Of a DNA stretch of 64,000 nt, positions 1 to 10,988 are shown one piece after another. How positions within the stretch are numbered: position 1 is the first letter of the stretch; each line of letters begins with the position of its first letter. Under the pieces are notes generated by a model. The model did no database searches, had not been told where the DNA came from, and saw nothing but the letters and a program-made list of their open reading frames with translations. The stretch comes from Thozetella sp. PMI_491 (taxonomy: Eukaryota; Ascomycota; Sordariomycetes; Chaetosphaeriales; Chaetosphaeriaceae), in NCBI GenBank assembly GCA_021432635.1, contig MU270018.1, positions 1,614,796 to 1,678,795 on the forward strand. Direction: 5' to 3'. The position numbers and the translations under genes are program-made.

Positions 1-2108
1 GCTCAAATCAATCGAGGAATGCGCAAGGCGCTCCTCGCCCCATTCCGTCCCGCGAGCAAAAGAGACGCGGCTGCCCGGTGCGAAAAGGGCTTCTGTGTTG
101 CGCGTGGGCAGCCGAGAGTCGCGGCGGAGGCCCGCCTCTTTTGCCCGGGGAGGGACTGAAGGCGGTGGGAAGCTCCGAGTGGGAATTCGAGGCACCGATG
201 CCGTCGTGACTTACACGGTGGATGAACGACGACAAGCTTGGTGCTCAATTGCCTGAGACGAGATCACTTCAAGACCTTTGCGGTTCGAAGGTGAGAATGG
301 GAGTCAAAGTTGACGAGAGTTGAGCAAGCCGAGGGCAGAGAGGGGTGGAGGAATGAAGAATGAGTTTTTGGTTTTGGCGGGACGAGTTGAGGGATTCTGC
401 CTCACAAAAAAATCGAGCTCCAAAAAGCGGTCTTGCGGTCCCGCACCTCGCACTGATGCAGCTGCGACAGGGGAGGTGGTGCCGCTTGGCAGTTGGACCC
501 AGGGCCGGCCGCTAAAAGCATTGGGGTCGAGGAGTGGGCGCAATCCGCTTGGAGCTCCCGCATCCCCTGGGAGCAAAAAGGCACAGGTACCGGTACCTAG
601 CGGGGTTCCTCTGCGGGACTGTTGGGGGTACCTCGTGGGGCAGTGTTGAGTCCAATTCAGCCCCCCTTCGACCAAGGACGCTTCCCAAGTTCACGCAGCA
701 CACGACTCGTATCGGACATCACACTGAAGCAAGTGCTAGTGTGCTAGGATGCCAGGGGAAGCCGGGGGAGGGCACAAGATCGCACGGCTCCTACGAAGCT
801 GAATTTCTTTTGGCTGCTTTTTTCGGTGACCGGCCCCTCAAGGCACCGCCTGTGGAAGTCCGGCGGAGCCGCCTCCGCATTCCAGCCGGTCTCCGTGTGA
901 GACTGCAGGAGCCGCTCCCTTCCTATTGCCTACCTATCTTCTCCCAAGCGTGGTATTCCTTCCTGACTTGCCGTCTCATCTCAGCCTTGACGACCTTGTG
1001 TGCGCGGGCGGGAGTGCCACCGTCCCGGCCGCTGGCAGTTGCGAGGGTCGTGGGTGTGCCAGACTAGGTCTCTGGCGCGTGCAAACACCCAATTTCAATT
1101 CCTCAGTAGCGCCCTGGCGGAGACGGAGTGGGTTGGGGATCGTCCGGTCACTTGCCTGACCGGCCGCCCGAGGACCCCGACAGGTTGCCCGATGCTCGGC
1201 CTGCGCTAGCGGCCTCGAGTGCTCAGCGCAGCAGCCCAAAACTCGAGCCCGAGAAAAAAAAGTCGTATTCTTGTGGCTTATTGTTTCGCATGCTCCCGGA
1301 AAGGACGGACATTGTCATTCACGGGCGGCATGAACTTCAGGAATCGGGTTCGATTACGAAGTGGCGATTCCTGCCGCACCTACTAGGTGCCTGGCCGCCC
1401 AAGCTTAGGTGGACGGTCTGGCCGTACTGCGCTGATAGGGCCGGAAGCTGGGGGGGCTTTCAAACCTGCTATCGAGTTCCTTCAGGCGCCCTGGGGTCCA
1501 GCTGGCCCGCTAGCTCGCGTGGTGGTGGGTTGGTGGGATCCCGGGTAGGTGGGATGGGCCAGGACGCATGAATGGCGGAAGTACCGGTACCTGCCTGCAG
1601 CTCCGTCGCCCGGCCAGGAACCTGAAAAATTCACCACTTTGATTGAGCGTCAGCCAGGCGATCGGACAAGGATGCGAAAAAGTTGGGGAACCTCCCGGTC
1701 TTGTTGGCTGTTGGCCCGGCCCGTGCAGCCAATCAGCGCCCGTTTCGTTCCTGGGAAACTCGGGCTCGAGCTTGCCGTTGGAGCACCAGTGCAGCTCACC
1801 ACGCGGACGGGGGAGGGAGGTCGCTCCAGGAAGGGCTCCTCTTGGCGCACCTTCCCTGGACTCCTGCGTCACCAGAAAGTGCTTTCACTTCCCCTTCCCG
1901 ACAAAAAAAAAAGAGCCAGAGGACCACCGCCAAAAAAAAAAAAAAAAACCGAACCCATAGCCCACCCCATTCCCTCCTCTTTCTTCTCAATTCTATCTCT
2001 CACCATCTCTTCAGCCGATTTGCCATTTTCGCCCTCTCCCGCTCATTCTTCACACCTCGACGGCGGACTTGAATCGTTGAATCGATTGACACGAAGAAGC
2101 ACCACGAG
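1..2108. promoter_or_regulatory. Upstream region of acl1, no gene seen
   Basis: No credible coding region is seen in these 2.1 kb. The open frames present are short, overlap on both strands and lack conserved protein character. Visible elements are a CCAAT box (CCAATCA at 1729-1735), A-runs at about 1906-1914 and 1932-1948, and a strongly pyrimidine-rich stretch at about 1965-2060 just before the acl1 start, as is usual ahead of strongly expressed fungal genes. Two copies of a palindromic TACCGGTACC core lie near 587 and 1581. In Pezizomycotina the two ATP citrate lyase subunit genes usually sit head to head, so the left edge may be the leader of acl2. That is inference. Confidence 0.5.
1729..1735 (+). 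promoter_or_regulatory. CCAAT box upstream of acl1
   Basis: A CCAATCA heptamer lies about 380 bp upstream of the acl1 start codon. It matches the core bound by the fungal CCAAT-binding HAP complex. The match is exact, but its function here is inferred only from position. Confidence 0.35.
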
Positions 2109-4160
2109 ATGGCTCCCGCGACCACTCCCAATGGTGTCAACGGCACCAGCGGCCTGTCCGCGAACGACAACATCCGTCGCTTCGCCGCCCCCAGCAGGCC
2201 ACTGAGCCCTCTCCCAGCCCACGCCCTGTTCAACGAGAAGACAAGATGCTTCGTCTACGGTCTCCAGCCCCGCGCCGTCCAGGGCATGCTCGACTTCGAC
2301 TTCATCTGCAAGCGGGCGACCCCCTCGGTTGCCGGCATCATCTACACCTTCGGCGGTCAGTTCGTGAGCAAGATGTACTGGGGAACCAGCGAGACTCTGC
2401 TCCCGGTCTACCAGGAGGTCAACAAGGCCGTCGCCAAGCACCCCGAGGTCGACGTGGTGGTCAACTTCGCCTCCTCGCGAAGTGTGTACCAGTCCACCCT
2501 GGAGCTCATGGAGTTCCCCCAGATCAAGACGATTGCCATCATCGCTGAGGGTGTCCCCGAGAGGGTAAGCTTACCTCTTGCTCTAGCTCCCCTCCCCGCA
2601 GTCTCCAGCTAGCTAACAGCCCCGCAGCGAGCTCGCGAGATCGCCCACATTGCCGCCAAGAAGGGTGTCACCATCATCGGCCCCGCCACCGTCGGTGGAA
2701 TCAAGCCCGGCTGCTTCAAGATCGGAAACACTGGTGGTATGATGGACAACATCGTCGCCTCCAAGCTTTACCGCAAGGGCTCCGTCGGCTACGTCTCCAA
2801 GTCCGGTGGTATGTCCAACGAGCTGAACAACATCATCTCGCAAAACACCGACGGTGTCTACGAGGGTGTGGCCATTGGTGGTGACCGATACCCCGGCACC
2901 ACCTTCATCGACCACCTGTTGCGGTACCAGGCCGACCCCGAGTGCAAGATCCTCGTCCTTCTGGGTGAGGTCGGTGGTGTCGAGGAGTACAAGGTCATCG
3001 ATGCCGTCAGGCAGGGTGTCATCACCAAGCCCATCGTTGCCTGGGCCATCGGTACCTGCGCGAGCATGTTCAAGACTGAGGTTCAGTTCGGCCACGCCGG
3101 TGCTTTTGCCAACTCCCAGCTCGAGACTGCCGCGACCAAGAACAAGAGCATGCGCGACGCCGGCTTCTACGTCCCCGAGACCTTCGAGGACATGCCTCGC
3201 ACGCTCAAGGTGGTCTACGACAAGCTCGTCAAGAACGGCACCATCAAGCCCCAGCCCGAGCCCGTTGTCCCCAAGATCCCCATCGACTACTCGTGGGCCC
3301 AGGAGCTTGGCCTCATCCGCAAGCCCGCTGCTTTCATCTCGACCATCTCGGACGACCGTGGCCAGGAGCTTCTGTACGCCGGTATGCCCATCTCGGACGT
3401 GTTCAGGGAGGACATTGGTATCGGTGGTGTCATGTCTCTGCTGTGGTTCCGCCGCCGCCTACCCGACTACGCCTCCAAGTTCCTCGAGATGGTGCTCATG
3501 CTTACGGCCGACCACGGCCCTGCCGTGTCTGGTGCCATGAACACCATCATCACCACGCGTGCCGGCAAGGATCTCATCAGCGCGCTGGTCAGCGGTCTGC
3601 TCACCATCGGCTCGCGCTTCGGTGGTGCCCTCGACGGTGCTGCCGAGGAGTTCACCAAGGCGTTCGACAAGGGCCTCAGCCCCCGTGAGTTCGTCGACAC
3701 CATGCGCAAGCAGAACAAGCTCATTCCCGGCATTGGCCACCGTGTCAAGTCCCGGAACAACCCCGATCTCCGTGTCGAGCTCGTCAAGGAGTACGTCAAG
3801 GCCAAGTTCCCCAACCACAAGCTGCTCGACTACGCTCTGGCTGTGGAGACGGTGACCACTTCCAAGAAGGACAACCTGATCCTCAACGTCGACGGCTGCG
3901 TCGCCGTCTGCTTCGTGGATCTTCTGCGCAACTGCGGCGCTTTCAGCGCCGAGGAGGCCGAGGACTACCTGCAGATGGGCGTCCTCAACGGTCTGTTCGT
4001 GCTGGGCCGCAGCATCGGTCTGATTGCCCACTACCTCGACCAGAAGCGTCTCCGCACCGGCCTGTACCGCCACCCCTGGGACGATATCACCTACCTCCTC
4101 CCCAACCTCTCGCAGAGCGGCCCGCCGGGCACCGAGGGCCGTGTGGAGGTTTCCCTCTAA
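2109..4160 (+). CDS. acl1: ATP citrate lyase subunit 1 (C-terminal-type catalytic subunit)
   Basis: Two exons (2109-2564 and 2628-4160) encode 662 residues. The 63-bp intron has a GTAAGC donor, a GCTAAC branch site and a CAG acceptor. The protein is one subunit of the cytosolic enzyme that splits citrate with ATP and CoA into acetyl-CoA and oxaloacetate, supplying lipid, sterol and polyketide synthesis and histone acetylation. It aligns throughout with the C-terminal half of animal ACLY. The N-terminal part is succinyl-CoA-synthetase-alpha-like with the phosphorylated histidine in FGHAGA (His308). The C-terminal part is citrate-synthase-like with ADHGPAVSG and GIGHRVKS (His523). Length is close to the usual 660-680. 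The other subunit gene (acl2) is not in the window and would be expected just left of it. Codon use is strongly biased to C-ending codons, fitting high expression. Confidence 0.97.
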
Positions 4161-5260
4161 GCGCCCTGGAAGCTCTGTGTTCTGGTCTACGTCTCGTGCG
4201 TCTCTTTGGCCGCAAATGTTTTAGATGGCAATTGACTGGAGGTTTCGGGAACTCGGGAGGTCACGCAACAAAACCGCTACATACAATTCCCCCTTTTGGT
4301 AGAATCTGCTCTTTGATCTCTTGCCCTGGTGAATGGAGAAGAGGAAGGACCTTGGTCCGAGCCATGGTAGATGGGGAAGCTGGATGTACGAGGATGGTTA
4401 GACATTGCATCGCTTAATTCAAGAAGTTAAAAACCACTATGTCCATCCGTGGGCTCCACATTGATGCTATTCCGGTACGACGCTAGATGAGCTTCGAGAC
4501 GACGGGCTGAAGAAGGATCGAGTCCAACCAATTTTTTGTAGCATCCTACCGAGTGAACTGCCGGTGATGGCGACTAGGCTACTTATTGCGCCCGGGTCAG
4601 CCGGGCCGCTTGCTCCGTGAGATGGCCTTCAATTGCACTAGAGCGGGACGGACGGAGCAACTATCGCCGTTTGTAGCCTGCGCCAGGCCAATGCGGCCCG
4701 TCGCCTTGATGAGACAGCTATGAGGTCGAATTGCAAGCTATTTTTGAGCTCACGAACCGAAGCAGTAAGCGCGGTCGTTAGTACTGGAGCTTAAAGCTCC
4801 CCGATGGTAGCTCAAGGTGAAGCCAAGGTGTGCGAGCCTCACCGCAACGCTCACCTTGAGTGCCCCACTTAAACGACGAAGCTCGGATGTTGCCGTAAAA
4901 TATTTCGGCTCGCGTCGTAGTAGTTTGACCAAGCTCGTGGCAGCGTTCGCCTATGACACACCTCAATTGCTCCCTTTTATTTCAGCAGTAGGGCTACAGG
5001 TATGCGCTTCATTATCGCTCAAGTTCAGAGTTTGGAGGTATTGCTAGGCCGCAGGGAACTCTGCTAATTGCTTGTCCAGAATCTGCCATTGCGACAGCAC
5101 AACTGCGACGCCCGGCCTCTCTGCAGCACTCGGCCAGCTCCTGACGAGAGAGGATCATCCACCGCCGAAAGATTAGCGAGCCCCAAGGCGGACGTAGTCT
5201 TTTCAGACGAGCCACGCCGTATCCCACCGCCGGCCCATCCCATTCCACACCCGCGAAGCC
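4161..5260. other. Intergenic: acl1 3' region and uL30m promoter
   Basis: No gene is seen. The first few hundred bases are presumably the acl1 3' UTR. A 15-bp palindrome (GGAGCTT-A-AAGCTCC, 4786-4800) is followed at once by a perfect 10-bp inverted repeat (CTCAAGGTGA at 4811-4820 and TCACCTTGAG at 4851-4860). Confidence 0.5.
4786..4860. repeat. Two adjacent inverted repeats
   Basis: Positions 4786-4800 form a perfect palindrome with a single central base. Positions 4811-4820 and 4851-4860 are perfect reverse complements separated by 30 bases. Both could fold as hairpins in RNA or single-stranded DNA. No terminator or mobile-element assignment can be supported. Confidence 0.55.
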
Positions 5261-5572
5261 ATGTCGTGGTTCCGAATAACCCTCCAGCGTAGCGCCATCG
5301 GCCTGCCCCAGCGCACGCGCGGCGTGCTGATGGCCCTGGGCCTGCGCCGGAGGACCCAGACCGTCTTCCACCCCGTCAGCCCTCAGTTCGCTGGTATGAT
5401 CATGAAGGTGAAGGAGCTGGTCAAGGTCGAGGAGGTCGACCAGCCGCTGACGGCGGCGCAGCTCCGCGAGGAGCGGAGGCCGGACCCGGGCTTCTACCTC
5501 GAGAAGGCGGCAAGGAGAGAGGGCGGCCCACTAGCCGGCGCTACGGAGCCGGAGGGGAGTGTGAGGTTATAA
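5261..5572 (+). CDS. MRPL33: Mitochondrial large-subunit ribosomal protein uL30m
   Basis: A single-exon frame of 103 residues starts at an ATG in good context (GCCATGTC). The first about 50 residues carry the L30 ferredoxin-like fold signature: a basic start ([15 protein letters not shown]), then the RxRGVLxALGLRRRxQTVFHPV block and [14 protein letters not shown]. It corresponds to yeast Mrpl33, a component of the mitochondrial 54S subunit. The roughly 40-residue tail ([20 protein letters not shown]) is the extension typical of filamentous fungi. No cleavable presequence is evident; the basic N-terminus may serve for import. Confidence 0.9.
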   Translation: MSWFRITLQRSAIGLPQRTRGVLMALGLRRRTQTVFHPVSPQFAGMIMKVKELVKVEEVDQPLTAAQLREERRPDPGFYLEKAARREGGPLAGATEPEGSVRL

Positions 5573-6616
5573 AGGGCATATCGCCTCATGGCTACGATGA
5601 GCTGGAGGCAGGAGGACCAGGGCAGTAGATCCAGGGACCGGAAGGCATTCTAAGCTGCAGAGCGACGGACATGGAGAGAAAGCCATCGAGCTGTCGTCTC
5701 AAATCTCGACCGGCTGTACGGGACCTTGTTATCACTCCGGGAGGTTGTTGACGAACCTTGTGTTCTGGAGAGGATATTCGGCGTATAGAACACTAGAGGT
5801 ACTAGTTCGAAGGTCGAACCTCCTTTATCCCCGCAGGTCGAGCCTCGATCCAAAGAACATGGATCGCCCTCTTGTACCATATGTATACAATGTATTAGCT
5901 CAAGACATGCTTCACTTCTTGCTCTAAGTCTACGGCCCGAAATATGAGCATCACAGCCAGGTCGGCAGCCCCAGACGAATGACGTCCAACCAATGCTGTC
6001 CGAATGCATTCTTGATATGGTGATATCGCTTAAAAAAGGTTCAATTCGCTCCGTTTTCCCTCTTCAGATGGCAGACTCTCTTTGCTGCCTGCCAAATCCT
6101 GATACTCCTACAAGAACAATGGCGCCCCTTGCCTGGCCTTGAGACAGCGACCGCCGCGCTCATGCCTAGGCAGGTTGACATGGTGCCTGTTGAGCCTTCT
6201 GCCGCCCTGCGTCCATCCCCTTTGATTACGTTATGCTCCGTGGCCATATTCCACCATCATGGCCAGGTTCTCGTAGAAACTGGTCGGAGAAGACGCATGC
6301 TTGAGCAATGCCAATGCCTGCCGCGATCTCCGACCAATGCTGCCCCAAAAAGTCGTCGCCTGGACGTGGGTTTCGTGACACCCACCTCTCCTTCCATATC
6401 TCACAAGCCCTCTTTCCTGCGCAGAAAAATCATTGTTGCCTGTTGCAAGGGCAACTTATCGATCGGGAACCCTCGTTCTCTAATTTTACCTCCATGTTGT
6501 CCCTAGACGCGGTGAAATGGTTACTGCCGACCCGGGCTGCTAGTATGTTGAAAGCCTAGCCGCCGGTCAGGCGGATGCCAGCTCCGCATCGGGAGCAGCG
6601 GCTTTAGGTACACGCA
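5573..6616. other. Intergenic, convergent uL30m and eaf3 3' regions
   Basis: No gene is supported. A GTTCGA-AGG-TCGAAC palindrome lies at 5805-5819 and is echoed by a second AGGTCGAGCCT copy about 25 bp later. Open frames here begin at non-ATG codons and look non-coding. Confidence 0.5.
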
Positions 6617-9410
6617 CTAGATGCTGCGAGCCGATTCGATATACGTCTGCGAGGGGGTCTCGTACTCGGAGATGAAATAGCGAGTTGCGTTGCGGCTGAG
6701 CCAGTTGGTGATCTTGGCAAGCTCCTCGCGCAGCCGGTTGACTGACTGCTGGTCCATATTGGTCTGCGCGATCAAGTCGGGAAGAGAGACTGTATGGAGT
6801 TTTAGTCAAAGCTGGCATCACATGACAGAAAGCAGCGGTGACATGAGGTAACATACTCAAGAGGCGGCAGAAGTGCTCTACGCCATAGGTATCAGAGGCA
6901 CGCTTGTTCTCGCCCTCTCCGGAGGCCCACTTCTGGTGCATATCGAGGTATTGATGGCGCTCAAATCTACGGTATATGTCAGTAAGCCGCGCCGCGGGAG
7001 TTGAGCTCCTAGGCAAAGTCGAGGCATAGATGGGGCACCAAGGACGTACCGGTAAAGCAAGATGCGGCCCAGGCAGCGGTCAAAGTATTCCATAACGCCG
7101 TTGATGGTCTCTTCGAGAACCTCCATGGAGGCAGAGTTCTCGACACGCTTGGTACGCTCTTGGGTGACGTAGTCCTTGAGGATTTGCTCCACAGGGTGCG
7201 GATGCGGAAGAGGCACAAGTTGCTGGTTCTTGGTTACGTTTTCCCAGTCATCCACAAGCATCGCCTTGAGATGATCCGGCATCTGGAGTTGAACTGCAGG
7301 GCGGGTGTGAAAGGCGTCTTCCTGTCGGCGACAGCGTGATTAGCGCGCGGCTCGGGCTCAGGAGGGTGTAGAAGTGCAGCGAGATTCGGTATCACCGCTA
7401 CCCACTAGGTAGCAATATTCTCGGGTTGGCAGGGAATTGGGAATTGTCTGCTAGCAACGGAATGAGTGGCACTGGCCTCCTCATATTCTCCGTGAAATCG
7501 CTAAATCACATCACATCATACAAGTGAGGCCTGGCCTTGGAGGGGGGGTACTCCGTCGGAGGCAGTACGAGCTCGTTTGGCGGTACGGGAGTCTTCCTGG
7601 ATATCAGGCATGCCTTCTGATGGTCGCTTCGCGATCCAGGAGTCGAGACTTGCGGCTTGATGAACCCAGTCAGAGCTACCCGACTGATCAGGTTCGTTGC
7701 CAGCACTGTCGACCAACAAGTCGCACATCTTGTCACCAGCATGGCTGGGGCTGTCTGATGGCTCGAGCATGAGTAATGAATCCGATGAGGTCTTGTTCGA
7801 GGAGCTTCTGGTGACACGCGTTGGCGTTCTGTACTGGCTCGACTCAGGCGTAGCCTGAGGCTTGATCTGCTCGGCCGAGGCTGGCGGCGTAGTCGACCGC
7901 TCTCGGTTGAGCGGACGGCCGGCAAGTGGGAGGCGTACACTATGGTCCACACCCTCCCAGTAGTTTGCAAGGGCGGGGGTCACGGTGCCGCGCTTAATGG
8001 CGTCGCGGAGGACCGGGTGTACCGGCTTGGGTCGCTCGTAGGCTGGGAGATGGTTCTCGTTGGCAATGGGAACAGGCACGCCGCCTTTGATCACAACATA
8101 TGCTGTCTTCTCGTTGGGCGGTTTAATCAGATAGTCGTTGCTCATCGCCTGCTCGTAAGCAAGGGCCTCCCAAGCGGCAAAGTCCTCAGAGATAGCTGGA
8201 CGCTTGGCTCGCTTGCTATTGCCAGCCAGAGGGCCGCGCATGGTTGGCAACATATCCGCAACGTCGATGTAATGTGAGAACAAGAGATAGCTCGGATAGG
8301 TGAAAGCTGGAGAGAAGATCTAGTGTGAGAGGGCAGTTGCTCGAGCTCCTCGACGATGTAGGGCGATTTGGTCGACAGGATCGATAATTGAATAGCGTGG
8401 AGGAGTTGCCTCTCAAAGCTATTCTGGGTCAAATATAAGTTCGAGAAGAGGCTTGTCGGATTTTGTGTGAAGAGTGGCAGAGCTAGAAATTGCTGGCTCC
8501 TGACGGCTGCCGTATTGAAGTGCGAGACAATGGGCTGGCGTGAACGAACAATAAAACTGAGTGAGTGTGCTTTGCGCTCTTGTTCTCCAAACACAGCGTG
8601 TCCCCGGCGTTTTTGACGAAATAACTTCTGGCTGGCTTGTGGGCGAGAAGCGGATGGTATTCGACGTTATGCTTCCATTGGCAATTGGTGAGGGATAGAC
8701 CAGGGCATGTCACGAGCATATAGCAACCTCGGGTCTCCGATACACTCACTGAGGGAGACTGAGGTATTCACGGTCGACACTTCGACCTGTAGTAATGAAA
8801 ATAAAGGAATTCCTAGCGTTTTCTCCGCTACAAACGGTTCCGAAGAGAGACGAATGCATCTCCGAAAGGCAGATCCTCTTGGGTCACCCAACTGGTGAAC
8901 TGCGTCGACCGCTGCCTGCCCTCACAACACAAAACACTACATCGACAAGGGGGAAACGCTAGGAACAAAGTGAAAGCAAGAGAACGCACTCACATTTTCG
9001 ATCTCAAAATCTCTAGGACGTCTGCCACGTCCGCTCGTCGTCGCGACTTGGGCGGAGCGCTCCTCACTGCCGCGAGCGGAGCTGGGGTCGGAGCCATTCG
9101 CGCCCCTACCCATCTTCTTTACACCTTTGGCGACTTTTCCGGTCTGAAGTGCTTTGTGCTGTGCGTGAAGCTGAGACGCGAGCTCCTTGTTCTCGTCGTT
9201 GTACTTGCGAATGCGGTCCTGGGGCACCCAGTCGTCCCAAGATGCCTTCCAGCCCTTGTAATGGATCTTGAAGAGCCACTCTCCCGACGTGTCGGCGGAT
9301 GTGACATCCATGATCTTGGCCTCGTACAGCATTTCCATGTGGAAGCACAGGACACGCTCATCTTTGGCGAAGGGCGGCCCGGGGGGCGTCTTATCCTGCT
9401 TGGGCGGCAT
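6617..9410 (-). CDS. EAF3: Chromodomain/MRG protein Eaf3 (MRG15), NuA4 and Rpd3S subunit
   Basis: Four exons on the minus strand (9410-8994, 7321-7050, 6966-6857, 6789-6617) encode 323 residues. Exon 1 carries the chromo barrel (about residues 15-85: PFAKDERVLCFHMEMLYEAK, then KIHYKGWKASWDDWVPQDRI) and a basic linker. Exons 2-4 carry the MRG domain, from HTRPAVQLQMPDHLKAMLVD to a conserved C-terminus ending IESARSI. Eaf3 reads H3K36 methylation for the NuA4 acetyltransferase and the Rpd3S deacetylase. Introns 2 and 3 are 83 and 67 bp. Intron 1 (7322-8993) is 1672 bp, yet has a consensus GTGAGT donor, a GCTAAT branch site and a CAG acceptor, and joins ...FEIEN to EDAFHTRP exactly as homologues read. 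It contains a same-strand open frame, described separately. Confidence 0.95.
7516..8253 (-). CDS. Candidate nested gene inside eaf3 intron 1, function unknown
   Basis: An uninterrupted frame of 245 codons lies wholly inside the 1672-bp first intron of eaf3, on the same strand. The first ATG is at 8253; a second at codon 5 has the better context (A at -3). Residues 1-110 look folded (AAWEALAYEQAMSNDYLIKP, AYVVIKGGVPVPIANENHLP, VLRDAIKRGTVTPALANYWE). Residues 115-245 are Ser/Thr/Pro-rich and probably disordered. Basic clusters SKRAKRP (about 13-19) and TAKRART (about 224-230) resemble nuclear localisation signals. The sequence upstream (8254 to about 8600) reads like a fungal pyrimidine-rich leader, so its own promoter is plausible. 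I do not recognise the family. It could instead be an alternative terminal exon or a chance frame; composition and length argue against chance. Confidence 0.55.
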   Translation of the reverse strand: MLPTMRGPLAGNSKRAKRPAISEDFAAWEALAYEQAMSNDYLIKPPNEKTAYVVIKGGVPVPIANENHLPAYERPKPVHPVLRDAIKRGTVTPALANYWEGVDHSVRLPLAGRPLNRERSTTPPASAEQIKPQATPESSQYRTPTRVTRSSSNKTSSDSLLMLEPSDSPSHAGDKMCDLLVDSAGNEPDQSGSSDWVHQAASLDSWIAKRPSEGMPDIQEDSRTAKRARTASDGVPPLQGQASLV

Positions 9411-9889
9411 GTCGGCGTTGTTGTCAGCGCGCCGAAAAGGGGCTCCTGGACGAGACGGCGCAAGATCTGAGGCGTGATGAGATGAGATGGGCCTGAGAGA
9501 TGAAGATACAGGGGATGATGCTCAGAGCGGTGGCAAGATGGACTGGTGACGATGATGACCTGCCAGCTGCATGAGATGGTAGGGTTGTAAGTGAATCAAG
9601 GACGAGGCGGGTTGAATTTGAGAGGAAGCCATGTCACGTGTCGTCGTTGATTCGATCCAGAACGCGTCGTTTTCTGCGTCTTTCGCGTGCACGGACGCGT
9701 CTGGACCCCTGGAATTGCACTTGGGCGACACCCCCCAGCGCCAGATGACAGAGGGTCAATGAGAGCCAGCGCGGCTACTACATACACGCAAGAGAGCCGG
9801 TCAGAACGGGCAGTGTAAATTGCATTCCCACAGAGCAAGAGCTCGCGCTTCTTGATACGCATTGGTTACACCTCCCACACAAACAAACG
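9411..9889. promoter_or_regulatory. Divergent promoter, eaf3 / nkp2
   Basis: These 479 bp separate the divergent start codons of eaf3 and the Cnl2/Nkp2 gene and must hold both promoters. A CACGTG E-box is visible near 9635 (TGTCACGTGTCG). No TATA box is apparent and no coding frame is supported. Confidence 0.45.
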
Positions 9890-10508
9890 ATGGCGACAAC
9901 AGAGGCAACCATTCTCAACAACTATCTCATTGTTCCTTCCCAACTCCCAGCCTTCATCTCACTCCAAGAGTTCACGGAGTTGTTCCCTAAGGCGCACCGG
10001 AGCTCGCCCCTCATCCGCAGTCTCTACCGTGACCTGCAGAGCCAGAGAAATGCGGTGGTGGATGAGGTCAGCCAAAACGTCCACGCCGAAGTCAAGAGCA
10101 GCAAAGCCATGCGGCAGGCGGTGGTGCTAGCCAGGCGGCAGGAGCAAGCTGAAGGCTATGACAATGAGATGGCGATCCACGCAGCTGTGAGTGCTCATCA
10201 GACACCCCGAAGCGGAAACCCAGACCCGGAGCTAACCTGCGTCGTAGATGGTGGGAGCTTCGGGTGGCACCAGCGGCGCCAAGCAAAATCTGCAGAGCAT
10301 TCTCCCGCACATGGAAAAGGCGGTCGAGGCGCTTGAGAAAGAGCTGCTGCAGCTGGAGAAGCAGGAAGCAAAGCTTCTCGCCTCTGTCAAGCAGACGGTC
10401 GGCAACATGAGCGACCTGCGCTATGGTCGGCTCGCCAACGGCCAGCTCCGCGACCAGATTCTCGAAGGCCACGCCAACCTACAGGAGACTTGCAAGAGGA
10501 AAGTTTGA
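9890..10508 (+). CDS. Cnl2/Nkp2-family kinetochore protein
   Basis: Two exons (9890-10186 and 10248-10508) encode 185 residues. The 61-bp intron has a GTGAGT donor, a GCTAAC branch site and a TAG acceptor. The N-terminal half matches the Cnl2/Nkp2 family: ILNNYLIVPSQLP, SLQEFTELFPKAHRSSPLIR and LYRDLQSQR, followed by a helical stretch. The C-terminal half is a predicted coiled coil (about 118-160: HMEKAVEALEKELLQLEKQE). Family members are subunits of the constitutive centromere complex (yeast Ctf19/COMA-associated, fission yeast Cnl2). It is divergent from eaf3, and the CENP-Q homologue lies 2.05 kb downstream on the same strand. Assignment rests on motif recognition; the length fits the family. 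Confidence 0.8.
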
Positions 10509-10988
10509 CTGCACTACATATGCTAGTTAAAGGGCATATTGGGGATCAGGATACGCCTCCTGGAGAGACGTTCGCAGGACGGAAAGACGGCCAAACCTCC
10601 TTCAGCGCGCGCAAATGATATACAGAGAAAGAGTGTGTCGCAGTCCTCCAATGCACCCGGTAGCCACCCCGCCTGCCTTCCCGCCGGCCGACGACCCGAC
10701 CATCAACCCAGATGGCCACCAGTGCTACGAGACCCCATACCAAAGCCAAAGCCAAAGCCCAACACATTGTACTAAATGCATGCTTCTAGAAGCCCCCATC
10801 CCTACAGCCGAAAGTCTTGTCGCCTTTACGAGCGGGCATCTCCGGGGGGAGCGCCGCGGGGAGCAGCGGCGGGGGCGGCATTGGGGTTACCCGGGAGGTT
10901 CGCCATCTGGCGGCCCCTGGTCTAGAGTTAGCGCACAGCTTCTTTAAAAAATAGTAAAGAGAAAGGGCATGCATAGGCCCGGAGCTGC
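10509..10988. other. Intergenic, convergent 3' regions
   Basis: These 480 bp lie between the stop codons of the convergent nkp2 and thioredoxin-like genes. No gene is seen. A short CAAAGC repeat occurs near 10741-10757 and a G-rich stretch at about 10848-10880. Confidence 0.5.

Noticed and set aside
8254..8283. A ten-codon longer start for the nested frame
   Set aside because: The extension begins at TTG, not ATG. The first ATG is at 8253, and an in-frame stop lies further upstream, near 8332.
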